Shown here: positions 51,181 through 60,406 of the stretch, one piece after another
Layout of the letters: each line of letters opens with the position of its first letter
Position numbering within the stretch: the stretch's first letter is position 1
Assembly: GCA_947174885.1 (NCBI GenBank)
Contig: CAMWKO010000007.1
Location: 1 to 64,000, forward strand
Source: an uncultured Clostridia bacterium
Lineage (GTDB): Bacteria > Bacillota > Clostridia > Lachnospirales > Lachnospiraceae
Length of the DNA stretch: 64,000 nt
Reading direction: 5' to 3'
Position numbers and translations under genes: made by a program
The notes under the pieces: generated by a model
The model's database searches: none
What the model was told of the DNA's origin: nothing
Seen by the model: the letters and a program-made list of their open reading frames with translations, nothing else

Positions 51181-52491
51181 ATGAAGGAGATACTTGAAAT
51201 AATAAAGAACTTTTCGGATTTTGCAGCAGTATTCTGCTTTACCAAGTGCATTAAGGCAATGGTATGTGCTTTTATTCTGTTTCCATTTATACTGATTTTA
51301 AGAAAAACTTTAAAAAATGCAAATACAAATATAAAGCTTGGATTACTTCTATTATTTATTCCTATGGTATTTATGGGGAATAGCAAGTTGTTTTACTATA
51401 CGGGCTTTGTAAAAGTAACCGTATTTTTGAATAAGATAATAAAACCTGAATACGGAAAAATATATTTTGCTGTGGTATTTATACTTTTAGTGAGATATTT
51501 ATACATGAATATTGTATTTAATCATAAGATAAGGAAGTTAAAAAATACAGAAAACAGAGAAATACTTCTGGATATTATAGAAGATATTACGCTAAAAGAC
51601 AGAGTTGTTCTGATAAAGAAATATTTGCAAAAAACTAAATTATATATTACCGAGGAAAATATAAGTCCTTTCTCAGGAGGAATATTAAAACCATACATAG
51701 TATTGCCAAGAGATATAATTGAAAATTGGGAAGATAAAGATTTCAAAGCAATACTTATACACGAGCTGTTACATATAAAATCCGGACATATCATATATTT
51801 TATTATTTTTGATTTAATAAAGATATATTGGTGGATTAACCCTTTTGTGTATATTTGTAAAAAGCTGGTACAGGAGGATGCGGAAAAAGCCTGTGATGAA
51901 AGCACTGTTTATTATTCGCAGATAGAGAGGCAGGAATATGGTAATTTACTGTTGGATATGACATGTGTTTTAAATGAAGTGGAAAATCGCAGTATTGCAT
52001 CATTTGTGGATAGGAATGGATTTCGGACTTTAAAGAAAAGGCTTCTTAACTTAAAAAAGAAAAGTATTGAAAGGCTTCCCGAAATAAACAGAAAAATATC
52101 AGGAGTATTTTTAATATGTCTTGTGTGTATAACATGCAGTATTGTTATGACCTCATATCCAAGATATACTAAAATAGAAGAAATATCTGTATATGATGAA
52201 AAAATTAATATTATTACATATGATATAAATAAGGAGTGTCAGATAGCGTGGATAGTAGATGACAGACTCGTAATAGATGAAGAGGGTTTTAGAGAATATA
52301 TACTTAATAATGATATACATGATGAATATGTATATTTATCTTATGGTACAATCATGAAAGTACCGGGAGTAGGCGGCATGGGATATGTGGGTATGGTATC
52401 TACAGCGGATTGTACAGACATAATATATTTAATTGATGATAATAATATAAAAAATATAATATTAGAGTTTTGTATTAAGTATTTAATTTAA
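51181..52491 (+). CDS. BlaR1-like M56 membrane metallopeptidase
   Basis: A 436-residue protein: helices at the N-terminus, gluzincin motif HELLHIKSGH at about residue 197 with downstream EDAEKACDE, then a last helix (GVFLICLVCITCSIVMTSY) and a short extracytoplasmic tail of ~110 residues. There is no penicillin-binding sensor domain, so it does not respond to beta-lactams as BlaR1 does; the signal is unknown. The 25-nt ribosome-binding region is identical to that of ddh. Confidence 0.87.
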   Translation: MKEILEIIKNFSDFAAVFCFTKCIKAMVCAFILFPFILILRKTLKNANTNIKLGLLLLFIPMVFMGNSKLFYYTGFVKVTVFLNKIIKPEYGKIYFAVVFILLVRYLYMNIVFNHKIRKLKNTENREILLDIIEDITLKDRVVLIKKYLQKTKLYITEENISPFSGGILKPYIVLPRDIIENWEDKDFKAILIHELLHIKSGHIIYFIIFDLIKIYWWINPFVYICKKLVQEDAEKACDESTVYYSQIERQEYGNLLLDMTCVLNEVENRSIASFVDRNGFRTLKKRLLNLKKKSIERLPEINRKISGVFLICLVCITCSIVMTSYPRYTKIEEISVYDEKINIITYDINKECQIAWIVDDRLVIDEEGFREYILNNDIHDEYVYLSYGTIMKVPGVGGMGYVGMVSTADCTDIIYLIDDNNIKNIILEFCIKYLI

Positions 52492-52525
52492 AAATTTTAA
52501 TGCTGAAGTTCTGATAATATTAAAT

Positions 52526-52707
52526 CTTGAGTTTTCGTATTTTTATTTCTAGGTTTAAAAAGTTATGCTGCCTGTTGCAACATATACATCCTGTACAAAA
52601 ATTGCAGATGAAAGTAAACTTTAATCTACGATTTTTTGCAGGATGCTTACATTAATTATACTGCTGTAAGCTGTTTAAACTTAAAAATAAAAATACGGAA
52701 ACTCAAG
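52526..52707. repeat. Long palindromic repeat, copy D (182 bp) with 8-bp flanking repeats
   Basis: Outer arms CTTGAGTTTTCGTATTTTTA and ATACGGAAACTCAAG; inner modules are diverged versions of those in copy B. TATTAAAT directly flanks both ends (52518-52525 and 52708-52715). Confidence 0.9.
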
Positions 52708-52777
52708 TATTAAATACATTGACATTTTATTGTATTATGCTAAACTACAAGAAATTTAAGTAGTGGAAGGTTAATCC

Positions 52778-54109
52778 GTGGATACAAGTATTGATTTAGT
52801 AAAAGGAAAAGTTTTGAGAGTATTGATTTTATTTTCAATACCGTTTTTATTTTCAAACATTTTTCAGCAGCTATATAATATGATTGATACCTTTATAGTG
52901 GGTAATGCACTGGATGAAAGTGCATTGGCTGCTATAGGTGCCTGTGGCGCAATCTATGAGCTTTTGGTAGGATTTGCAGTAGGTATTGGTAATGGGCTTA
53001 GTATTATAGTGGCAAAATATTTTGGTGCAGGGGATGAAAAAATGGTACGCAAGTCGGTAGGCGCAGCAATTATTATAGGACTGATAGTAACAGTTGTGCT
53101 TATGATATTTTCTGTGACTTTGCTATATCCAATGCTGAATCTGCTCAATACACCTGCTGATATCATCGATGAAGCATATTCTTATATTGGAATTATAGGA
53201 ATATTTGTAGGAGTAATGCTTGCTTATAATTTGTTGGCGGGTTTTTTAAAAGCTATTGGTAACAGCTTTATGCCACTTGTATTTTTGATTATATCAACTG
53301 TTATAAATATTATATTGGATTATATATTTATCGTAAATCTGGGCATAGGAATTAAGGGGGCAGCAATAGCAACTGTTTTGGCGCAGCTTATATCGGCTGT
53401 TTTGTGTGGTGTTTTCATATATAAAAAATATAGATATATATTACCTGATAAAGAGGATATGAAGGTGGATAGGCAGCTATATGGTGAATTGTGGGCACAG
53501 GGACTTTCAATGGGATTTATGTCTTCAATAGTTTCTATAGGCACGGTTGTTTTACAGTACTCTATTAATGGATTGGGAACAATGATTATAGCAGGTCATA
53601 CGGCAGCCAGAAAAATATTTGCATTTTCTACCCTTCCCATTACTACATTGGGAATGTCTATTACTACTTATGTGTCACAAAATAAGGGTGCCGGAAAAAA
53701 GGATAGAATATTAAAAGGAGCAAAATACGCAAATGTTATGACTACAGTATGGAGTATAATTGCTGCTGTTATATTGATACCTTTCTCAGAGATATTAGTA
53801 CGGCTTTTGTCAGGCTCGGAAAACATGGAAGTATTGACAAATGGTGCCAATTACCTGAAATTCAATGTACTGTTTTATATACCGTTGGGGATTCTTATTA
53901 ATATGAGATGTATACTGCAAGGTATTGGATATAAGATTTTACCGTTGATATCAAGTATTATTGAACTTCTGGGAAAAGTAGTATTTACATTCCTTCTTAT
54001 TCCTGACCTTAATTATACGGGTGTTATAATATGTGAGCCTGTAGTATGGTGTCTTATGGCAATACAGCTTACTGTATCCTTTTACAGGAATCGATATATC
54101 CGGGATTAG
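52778..54109 (+). CDS. MATE-family efflux transporter
   Basis: A 443-residue twelve-helix protein with LVKGKVLRVLILFSIPFLFSN, QQLYNMIDTFIVGNAL and GLSIIVAKYFGAGDE near the N-terminus and a matching second half. NorM/DinF-type exporter; substrate unknown. GTG start at 52778 after GAAGG. The stop codon TAG overlaps the first bases of repeat copy C. Confidence 0.9.
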   Translation: MDTSIDLVKGKVLRVLILFSIPFLFSNIFQQLYNMIDTFIVGNALDESALAAIGACGAIYELLVGFAVGIGNGLSIIVAKYFGAGDEKMVRKSVGAAIIIGLIVTVVLMIFSVTLLYPMLNLLNTPADIIDEAYSYIGIIGIFVGVMLAYNLLAGFLKAIGNSFMPLVFLIISTVINIILDYIFIVNLGIGIKGAAIATVLAQLISAVLCGVFIYKKYRYILPDKEDMKVDRQLYGELWAQGLSMGFMSSIVSIGTVVLQYSINGLGTMIIAGHTAARKIFAFSTLPITTLGMSITTYVSQNKGAGKKDRILKGAKYANVMTTVWSIIAAVILIPFSEILVRLLSGSENMEVLTNGANYLKFNVLFYIPLGILINMRCILQGIGYKILPLISSIIELLGKVVFTFLLIPDLNYTGVIICEPVVWCLMAIQLTVSFYRNRYIRD

Positions 54110-54291
54110 AGTTTCCGTATTTTTTTATTTTTGGATTCAAAAAGTCTTGTTGCCAAAGGCAACATAGACATCTTGCACAAAAAGTTGCAGATGAAAGTTC
54201 ACTTTTATCTACAATTTTTTGTGCAAGATGCTTACATCATATGATGATGTAAGCTTTTTGAAGCCAAAAATAAAAAATACGGAAACTCAAG
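54108..54291. repeat. Long palindromic repeat, copy C (184 bp), inverted orientation
   Basis: Same outer arms (AGAGTTTCCGTATTTTTTTA and ATACGGAAACTCAAG), but the side hairpins occur in the opposite order to copy B: GTTGCCAAAGGCAAC first and CTTACATCATATGATGATG last. Flanks ATCCGGGA and ATTCGGGA match with one difference. Confidence 0.92.
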
Positions 54292-54421
54292 ATTCGGGAA
54301 AGGTAATGAATATTAAAACTTTTAAGGTATGCCATGACAGTAATAGACATAATTCATTGGTAAAAACTCATAAATTTTGGAAATAAATAATAAAAAACTT
54401 ATAAAAAATGCAAAAAAGGTA

Positions 54422-54450
54422 TTGAAATATTTAATGAATGTTATTATAAT
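54422..54450 (+). promoter_or_regulatory. Predicted promoter of the first starch-binding protein gene
   Basis: TTGAAA, 17 nt and TATAAT. The same boxes and spacing precede the second gene. Confidence 0.75.
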
Positions 54451-54509
54451 ATAGCTATTAGTAACTTGATTACTTAAAAACAACATTTATAAAAGAAAGG
54501 GATTGAAAA

Positions 54510-55031
54510 ATGAGAAAAATTTTCAAGAAAATCGCTGCTTTTGTTGCAACAGCAGCAATGGTAACAACAATTTGTGGAACTGTACTTGCAGACGATACAT
54601 ACAGTGTCATCGGTACAATTAATGGTAACTGGGATACAGATACAGATTTAGTAGCTCAGGGAGATGGAACATACTCAGTAGTAATTGAAGATGTAGAGCC
54701 AGGTTCTTATGAATTCAAGGTTCGTACAAATCACGCATGGGATATTGGCGAATATAACCTTGAAGGTGATGCAAGCAGTGGCGGTGCTAACATTGTATGG
54801 GAAGTAACAGAGAAATGTAACGTAACAGTAACTTTTGATGGTGAAAAGGTTACAGTAGTTAATGGAACAGCAGCAGCTCCAGCAGAACCAGCAGCTCCAG
54901 CAGAACCAGCAGATGAGCCAGCTCCAACAGCTCCACAGACAGGTGATGCAACTCCAGTTGCAGCAGCAGTAGTAGCTATGTTAGCTATGGGATGTGCAGT
55001 ATTAGTTTTAAATGCAAAGAAAGCTAGATAA
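54510..55031 (+). CDS. Wall-anchored SusE/X25-type starch-binding protein
   Basis: A 173-residue exported protein: signal peptide to LADD, one module (residues ~29-110: YSVIGTINGNWDTDTDLVAQ, GTYSVVIEDVEPGSYEFKVR, HAWDIGEYN) like the X25/SusE starch-binding family, an Ala-Pro-Glu repeat linker, and a sorting signal PQTGD plus helix and KKAR. It probably holds starch at the surface for the pullulanase encoded 2 kb downstream. Start follows AAAGAAAGGGATTGAAAA. Strong promoter and codon bias indicate high expression. Confidence 0.82.
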   Translation: MRKIFKKIAAFVATAAMVTTICGTVLADDTYSVIGTINGNWDTDTDLVAQGDGTYSVVIEDVEPGSYEFKVRTNHAWDIGEYNLEGDASSGGANIVWEVTEKCNVTVTFDGEKVTVVNGTAAAPAEPAAPAEPADEPAPTAPQTGDATPVAAAVVAMLAMGCAVLVLNAKKAR

Positions 55032-55049
55032 TTAAATACTTTGATTCAT

Positions 55050-55085
55050 GACAATGGAAAACTCGCAAAGCGTGTTTTCCATTGT
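55050..55085 (+). terminator. Hairpin after the first starch-binding gene
   Basis: ACAATGGAAAAC and GTTTTCCATTGT form a perfect 12-bp stem; a second, T-rich hairpin follows. Confidence 0.6.
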
Positions 55086-55104
55086 TTAAATTAAATGTAA
55101 AAAA

Positions 55105-55140
55105 GAAAGTGATATGTAGATTCATATCACTTCTTTTTTT
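55105..55140 (+). terminator. Terminator of the first starch-binding gene
   Basis: AAGTGATATG pairs with CATATCACTT, followed by CTTTTTTTA. Confidence 0.9.
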
Positions 55141-55141
55141 A

Positions 55142-55262
55142 TTCAAGCAAGCAAAGAGCCAAAGTCAGGCTTGCTTGAACTTGGCTATTGCTGAAAGGTC
55201 ATATACCCCACAGCCCTGTTACACTGCAAGTTTGATGCTTTGTAGCTTGCTGATGGGTATTT
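55142..55262. other. Structured intergenic segment
   Basis: TTCAAGCAAGC/GCTTGCTTGAA (11 bp) is followed by a second nested fold: ATACCC/GGGTAT, CAGC/GCTG and GCAAG/CTTGC. No ORF of note. Function unknown; too GC-rich and ordered for the neighbourhood to be plain spacer. Confidence 0.45.
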
Positions 55263-55371
55263 GACTTTACTGCTTCATGTGATATAGTTTCAGAAAATTT
55301 ATATTTTTGTGCATATTGCTATAAAAAAACACAAAAAAATATAAAAAATATATGAAAATCGTTTATAACTA

Positions 55372-55400
55372 TTGAAAATAATTGTATAGGCTATTATAAT
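55372..55400 (+). promoter_or_regulatory. Predicted promoter of the second starch-binding gene
   Basis: TTGAAA, 17 nt and TATAAT. Confidence 0.75.
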
Positions 55401-55462
55401 AGATATATCAGTAAATGAATTGATATGGAAACTCAATAAAAGGAAGGAAAGGGATTTTAAGA

Positions 55463-56689
55463 ATGAGAAAAATTTTTAAAAAAGTAGTTACAGCAGTAGC
55501 TTCAATGGCTATGCTGGCTGGTATGGTTGCGGGAATGCCTACCTTAGATGCTAAGGCAGGATCGCTTGTTTGTAAAAAAAATATTTATGTATCAGTTCCT
55601 AGTGATACAGTGGGGGTTGGTATCAATGTATGGCAAGGCTTAGATACAACGGCCGGAAATGCATCAGATAATGTAACGTGGGCAAAGGCAATGACTAAGG
55701 TACAAAATGGTTTATTCAAAATTACTGGTGATATGTATGATGATTTTACAACAGGAGGAGGATTACAGATAATAATTCTAGATGCAGATGGTAGTAATAT
55801 TGGTGAATATAAAACAGATAGCTCACAAAAAACAACATACTGGAATGATGTAAATACAGCAATGTTAGATAGTGATATGACTGATGTATGGCTAGAATTA
55901 GATAAAGATAATGATTGGACAGTTAAGGTTGGTTCAGAAGTTAAAATTGTAGCTACAGATGCTGAAATTGCAGCAGCAGCAGAAGCTAAGATTGATACAG
56001 CATTAGCATTAGAAGCTACAAAGGCAAACAAGTCAGCATATGATACAGCAAAATCAGCATATGATGGACTTACAGCTGCACAGAAGGCATTAGTTACTTC
56101 ATCAAAGGTTACAACTTTAACATCACGTATTGCTACAATTCAGGCAATTATTGATGCAGAAAATGCAGCAGCATCAGGTACTCTTACAATATATGTAACA
56201 GCTGAAGACGGTTGGGAAACAATGAATGTATATGGATGGGATGGTGCTGATTTTGGTGCTTGGCCAGGAAAAGCAACAACACCTTGTGAAAAGAATGATG
56301 GATGGTTCTCATTATCATTCAATATTACACAGGCAACAAACCTTATTTTTAATAACGGAGATGGTGTTCAGACAGATGATATTAATGGTGTTACAGCTGG
56401 TACATATTGGTATGTGATAAAAACAGCTGAAGATGGTAGTGTAACTTATGAAGTTTCTACAACAGCTCCAACAGGATGGGTTGAAGAGCAGGCAGTAGTT
56501 ATTGAGCAGGTAACAACAGTTCCAACAGAAAACGGTGAAGAGCAGGCTCCTACAACAGCTCCAACAGAAAACGGAGAAGCACAGGCTCCTACAACAGCTG
56601 ACACAACTCCTGTTGCAGTAGCAGTAGTAGCTATCTTAGCACTTGGTTTAGGAGTAGTTGCATTAAACTCAAAGAAAGTAAACAGATAA
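55463..56689 (+). CDS. Membrane-anchored CBM26 starch-binding protein
   Basis: A 408-residue exported protein. Signal peptide (MRKIFKKVVTAVASMAMLAG) nearly the same as the previous one; an N-terminal carbohydrate-binding-like region (~35-165); a helical FIVAR-like stretch (KANKSAYDTAKSAYDGLTAA); a CBM26 module (~235-330: YVTAEDGWETMNVYGWDGAD, WPGKATTPCEKND); a Thr-Pro-Gln linker with repeated APTENGE; and a C-terminal helix plus KKVNR. The sorting motif position reads TTADTTPV instead of PQTGDATPV, so it may be retained in the membrane rather than sortase-linked. Start after AAGGAAAGGG. Confidence 0.82.
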   Translation: MRKIFKKVVTAVASMAMLAGMVAGMPTLDAKAGSLVCKKNIYVSVPSDTVGVGINVWQGLDTTAGNASDNVTWAKAMTKVQNGLFKITGDMYDDFTTGGGLQIIILDADGSNIGEYKTDSSQKTTYWNDVNTAMLDSDMTDVWLELDKDNDWTVKVGSEVKIVATDAEIAAAAEAKIDTALALEATKANKSAYDTAKSAYDGLTAAQKALVTSSKVTTLTSRIATIQAIIDAENAAASGTLTIYVTAEDGWETMNVYGWDGADFGAWPGKATTPCEKNDGWFSLSFNITQATNLIFNNGDGVQTDDINGVTAGTYWYVIKTAEDGSVTYEVSTTAPTGWVEEQAVVIEQVTTVPTENGEEQAPTTAPTENGEAQAPTTADTTPVAVAVVAILALGLGVVALNSKKVNR

Positions 56690-56750
56690 TTAAGATTAGA
56701 TTTTAATGAATGGTTTATAGTATAAGTTTTTATTAAAGAATAAAAGGCAT

Positions 56751-56784
56751 AAAAAGTCCTTACTATTAATGTAAGGACTTTTTT
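56751..56784 (+). terminator. Terminator of the second starch-binding gene
   Basis: AAAAGTCCTTAC pairs with GTAAGGACTTTT, followed by a T-run. Confidence 0.9.
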
Positions 56785-56853
56785 ATAAAAAGAATATTTT
56801 TAAATATTAATTTGAACATGTTTACATATATTTAAAAATAAGGTGTCAATATA

Positions 56854-56867
56854 TTATCAGTTGATAA
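56854..56867 (+). promoter_or_regulatory. Palindrome upstream of the pullulanase gene
   Basis: TTATCAGTTGATAA: 6-bp arms with a 2-bp centre, 41 nt before the start codon. A candidate repressor site. Confidence 0.4.
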
Positions 56868-56908
56868 GATATGGACTCCAAAAAATAAAAAGGAGGGAAT
56901 AAACTTCT

Positions 56909-59900
56909 ATGAAAAATGTAAAAAGAAGAATATGGGCATGGATATTGACCTTTGTTGTTATATTTACAGGTGTAATATCATACTATACACCTGATAAAGA
57001 TGTCTATGCTGATGAAACTTCCACTGTAGTAATACATTATCAGAGAGATGATGGAGATTATGACGGATGGGATGTATGGGTATGGCCGGATGGAGCAGAG
57101 GGAAAAGCGGTAAAATTTACTGACGAGGACAGTTTTGGTAAGGTTGCGGTTTATAGAGTTAACAGTACAGTTACAGAAGCCGGATTTATAGTTCGTTTAG
57201 ATGATTGGTCAGAAAAGGATTGTGGAGATGACCGATTTGTTGAATTGACAGATGGCTTTGCAGAAATTTGGGTTACAAGTGGCGAGGAAACCTTTGAGGT
57301 TACACCACCGGCAGGAGCAGAGCCTTATACAGTTCCTGAGGATGATCCGAACAGCACACCTGGGGGTACAGAAAATCCAAGTAATGGTAGTGGTGATTTA
57401 ACAATTAATCTTCATTATCATAGATACGATAATGAATATGCAAACTGGAATATCTGGTTCTGGCCGGATGGTGGTGATGGTGCAAGATATGAGTTTACCG
57501 GAACAGATGATTTTGGTGTTGTAAGTACAGTAAAGTTTGATACTTCCGTATCAAGCTACGGATTTATTGTTAAGCTTAATGACTGGGATCAAAAAGAATG
57601 TGACATGGACAGATTTATTGATACATCAAAGGCTGTAGATGGTGTAATTGATGTATATATAGTTCAGTCAGATGAAAAAATATACTATGATGCAAATGAA
57701 GCAGATCTTTCACCTAAGTTTTTAGGTGCATCTCTTACAACAGCCAAGAGAATAGCAGTAAAGGTTACAGTACCTGTTGACTGTGAAGCTGAGAATGCAA
57801 AGGACGAATTTGTTGTAAAGGATCAGGACGGAAATAGTTATGAGTTGTTAAATGTATTCTCAACAGGCTCATCAGGTGTTTCCAGCACATTTAATATTAA
57901 TATGCAGGAGCCTCTTGATTTATCAAAGAGTTATACAATCAGTTCTGAATATTATGGCGATATTGCAGTAACATTTGGTGAAGTATTTACTACATCAGAT
58001 TTTGAGAATCAGTTCACATATACAGGTGACGATTTAGGTGCTGTATATACTAAGGACGCTACAACATTTAAGGTATGGTCACCAACAGCTACAAAGGTTG
58101 TATTAAATCTCTATGAAAACGGTACAGACGGAGATGCATATCAGACAGTTGAAATGACAAAAGGTACTGCCGGTGTTTGGGAAACAACAGTGACCGGCGA
58201 TTTAAATAAGGTATATTATACATACTCTATTACAAATGCGGGAGTTGAAAGAGAAGCAGTTGACCTCTATGCCAGAACAACCGGTGTAAATGGTAAGAGA
58301 GGTATGGTAATTGACCTTTCTACAACAAATCCTGAGGGTTGGGACAATGATAAGAGACCGGGAGTTATTAAAAACGCAACAGATGCAATTATTTATGAAT
58401 TACATATCAGGGATTTCACGATAGATGAAAGCTCAGGTGTAACAAACAAGGGTAAGTATCTTGGACTTACAGAAAAGGGTACAAAGAATGCAACCGGACA
58501 GTCAACCTGTCTTGACTATCTTGCAGGACTTGGTATTACACATGTTCAGATACTTCCGATGTATGATTATTCTCCGAACTCAGTAGATGAAACAAAGCTT
58601 GATAAGGAGCAGTTTAACTGGGGATATGACCCATACAATTATAACGTTCCGGAAGGTTCATATTCTACTGATCCTTACAATGGAGAGGTAAGAATTAATG
58701 AAATGAAGCAGATGATTCAGGCATTACATGGCGAGAATATCGGTGTAATCATGGACGTTGTATATAACCATACAGCAGAATCAGAAAATTCATATTTCAA
58801 CATTACGGTACCTGATTACTACTATAGACAGAATGCAGAAGGCGGTTTCTCAAACGCTTCCGGATGTGGTAATGAAGTGGCTTCAGACAGAGCAATGGTT
58901 AGAAAATATATTGTTGATTCTGTAGTATACTGGGCTAGTGAATATCATATTGATGGTTTCAGATTTGACCTTATGGGTATTTTAGATCTTGAAACTATGA
59001 ATGAAATCAGAACAAAACTTAATGAAATTGACCCAACTATTCTGTTATATGGCGAAGGCTGGACAGGTGGAGACAGTGCACTTGGTGCATCATTAAGAGC
59101 CATGAAGGTAAACACATACTTAATGGAAAATGTTGGTGCATTCTCTGATGATATCAGAGATGGTATCAAGGGTAGCGTATTTGATGCAAAGGATGGAGGT
59201 TTTGCGACAGGTAAGCAGGGTCAGGAAGAAAGAATTAAATCAGGTGTTATTGCTGCAACAGATTATCCGTCAATTAACTGGAGTGAAACAAATACTGACG
59301 TAAAGGCTCCATGGACAAATTCACCGGTACAGGCACTTAACTATGTATCATGTCATGATAATCTTACACTTTGGGATAAGATTAACAGCTCAAATCCTGA
59401 TGATACATTAGAAGACAGAGTTAAAATGAATAAGCTTGCTGCAAGTATTGTATATACAGCACAGGGTGTTCCTTTTATGCTTGGTGGAGAAGAAATTTTA
59501 AGAACAAAGCCAAATGACAAAAATACAGGCTTTGTTGATAACAGTTATAAGTCATCTGACTATACAAACAGTATCAAGTGGGATACATTGAATGATGAAA
59601 CTGTGGCAGATGTACTTGAGTTCTACAAGGGTCTGATAGCTTTTAGAAAGACACATTCAGGACTTAGAATGGCTACAGCTGAAGAAGTTCAGAATAACTT
59701 AAAGTTCCTTGAGCCGGCAGACAAGAATGTAGTAGCTTTCGTTATTGAAAACCAGCCAAATGGTGAATGTTCAGATAAGATTTGTGTAGTATACAATGCA
59801 AATACTGCATCCACAACCGTATCAGTACCAAGTGGCGAATGGAAGGTTTGTATCAAGGACGGTAAAGCAGGAACAGAAGCAATCGAAACATTTACAGGCA

Positions 59901-60325
59901 GTGAAGTAACAGTTGATCCTATTTCTTGTTTAGTAATGGTACAGGGTGACTTGGTTGGAAGTAACACTGTAGGCGAAAACAACAATAATAATAAAAACGA
60001 TAGCAACTTCCCATGGTGGATTGTAGTCATTGTAGCAGTTGTTGTTTTAGTTATAATTATTATTGTAATAGCTATGAAGAAAAAAGGTTCATCAAAGAAT
60101 TCAGGTGTAACAGAAAAGATTTGTGATGTAAAGCTTTTATCAGCAGGAGCAAACTCAAGTGAAGTAGCTAAGGCAGTTAGTGACATTACAGGATTATCAT
60201 TAGCAGAGGCTACAGATATGGTAAATAACACACCAAAGATTGTAAAGAGTGGAGTTACTGTAAGTGAAGCTGAAACAATTAAATCAAAGCTTGAAGGATT
60301 AGGAGCAAGTATTAAGGTTATTTAA
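56909..60325 (+). CDS. Membrane-anchored type I pullulanase (GH13) with L7/L12-like cytoplasmic tail
   Basis: A 1138-residue protein: signal peptide; two CBM41 modules (~38-125 and ~165-255; WDVWVWPDG, WNIWFWPDGG); a CBM48-like module (YTKDATTFKVWSPTATKVVL); and a GH13_14 domain with the pullulanase mark NWGYDPYNYNVPEGSY, nucleophile Asp in DGFRFDLMG, acid Glu in LLYGEGW and stabiliser Asp in SCHDNLTLWD. It cuts alpha-1,6 branches of starch. Near residues 1035-1057 is a membrane helix, then KKKG. Residues ~1068-1138 (AGANSSEVAKAVSDITGLSL...) resemble the C-terminal domain of ribosomal protein L7/L12. Start follows AAGGAGGGAATAAAC. Confidence 0.92.
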   Translation: MKNVKRRIWAWILTFVVIFTGVISYYTPDKDVYADETSTVVIHYQRDDGDYDGWDVWVWPDGAEGKAVKFTDEDSFGKVAVYRVNSTVTEAGFIVRLDDWSEKDCGDDRFVELTDGFAEIWVTSGEETFEVTPPAGAEPYTVPEDDPNSTPGGTENPSNGSGDLTINLHYHRYDNEYANWNIWFWPDGGDGARYEFTGTDDFGVVSTVKFDTSVSSYGFIVKLNDWDQKECDMDRFIDTSKAVDGVIDVYIVQSDEKIYYDANEADLSPKFLGASLTTAKRIAVKVTVPVDCEAENAKDEFVVKDQDGNSYELLNVFSTGSSGVSSTFNINMQEPLDLSKSYTISSEYYGDIAVTFGEVFTTSDFENQFTYTGDDLGAVYTKDATTFKVWSPTATKVVLNLYENGTDGDAYQTVEMTKGTAGVWETTVTGDLNKVYYTYSITNAGVEREAVDLYARTTGVNGKRGMVIDLSTTNPEGWDNDKRPGVIKNATDAIIYELHIRDFTIDESSGVTNKGKYLGLTEKGTKNATGQSTCLDYLAGLGITHVQILPMYDYSPNSVDETKLDKEQFNWGYDPYNYNVPEGSYSTDPYNGEVRINEMKQMIQALHGENIGVIMDVVYNHTAESENSYFNITVPDYYYRQNAEGGFSNASGCGNEVASDRAMVRKYIVDSVVYWASEYHIDGFRFDLMGILDLETMNEIRTKLNEIDPTILLYGEGWTGGDSALGASLRAMKVNTYLMENVGAFSDDIRDGIKGSVFDAKDGGFATGKQGQEERIKSGVIAATDYPSINWSETNTDVKAPWTNSPVQALNYVSCHDNLTLWDKINSSNPDDTLEDRVKMNKLAASIVYTAQGVPFMLGGEEILRTKPNDKNTGFVDNSYKSSDYTNSIKWDTLNDETVADVLEFYKGLIAFRKTHSGLRMATAEEVQNNLKFLEPADKNVVAFVIENQPNGECSDKICVVYNANTASTTVSVPSGEWKVCIKDGKAGTEAIETFTGSEVTVDPISCLVMVQGDLVGSNTVGENNNNNKNDSNFPWWIVVIVAVVVLVIIIIVIAMKKKGSSKNSGVTEKICDVKLLSAGANSSEVAKAVSDITGLSLAEATDMVNNTPKIVKSGVTVSEAETIKSKLEGLGASIKVI

Positions 60326-60406
60326 TCAGTCATTAAATTTGAATCTAAAAAGATATTGCTTATAATACAAAATGCTTGTGATTTAAAATTAGCTGAGATA
60401 TTTAAT

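Noticed and set aside
55082-55264. 60-residue ORF between the starch-binding genes
   Set aside because: It crosses a clear terminator and hairpins and has no ribosome site.
59689-60231. 180-residue minus-strand ORF inside the pullulanase gene
   Set aside because: Low-complexity Thr/Ile/Leu shadow of the linker and membrane helix.
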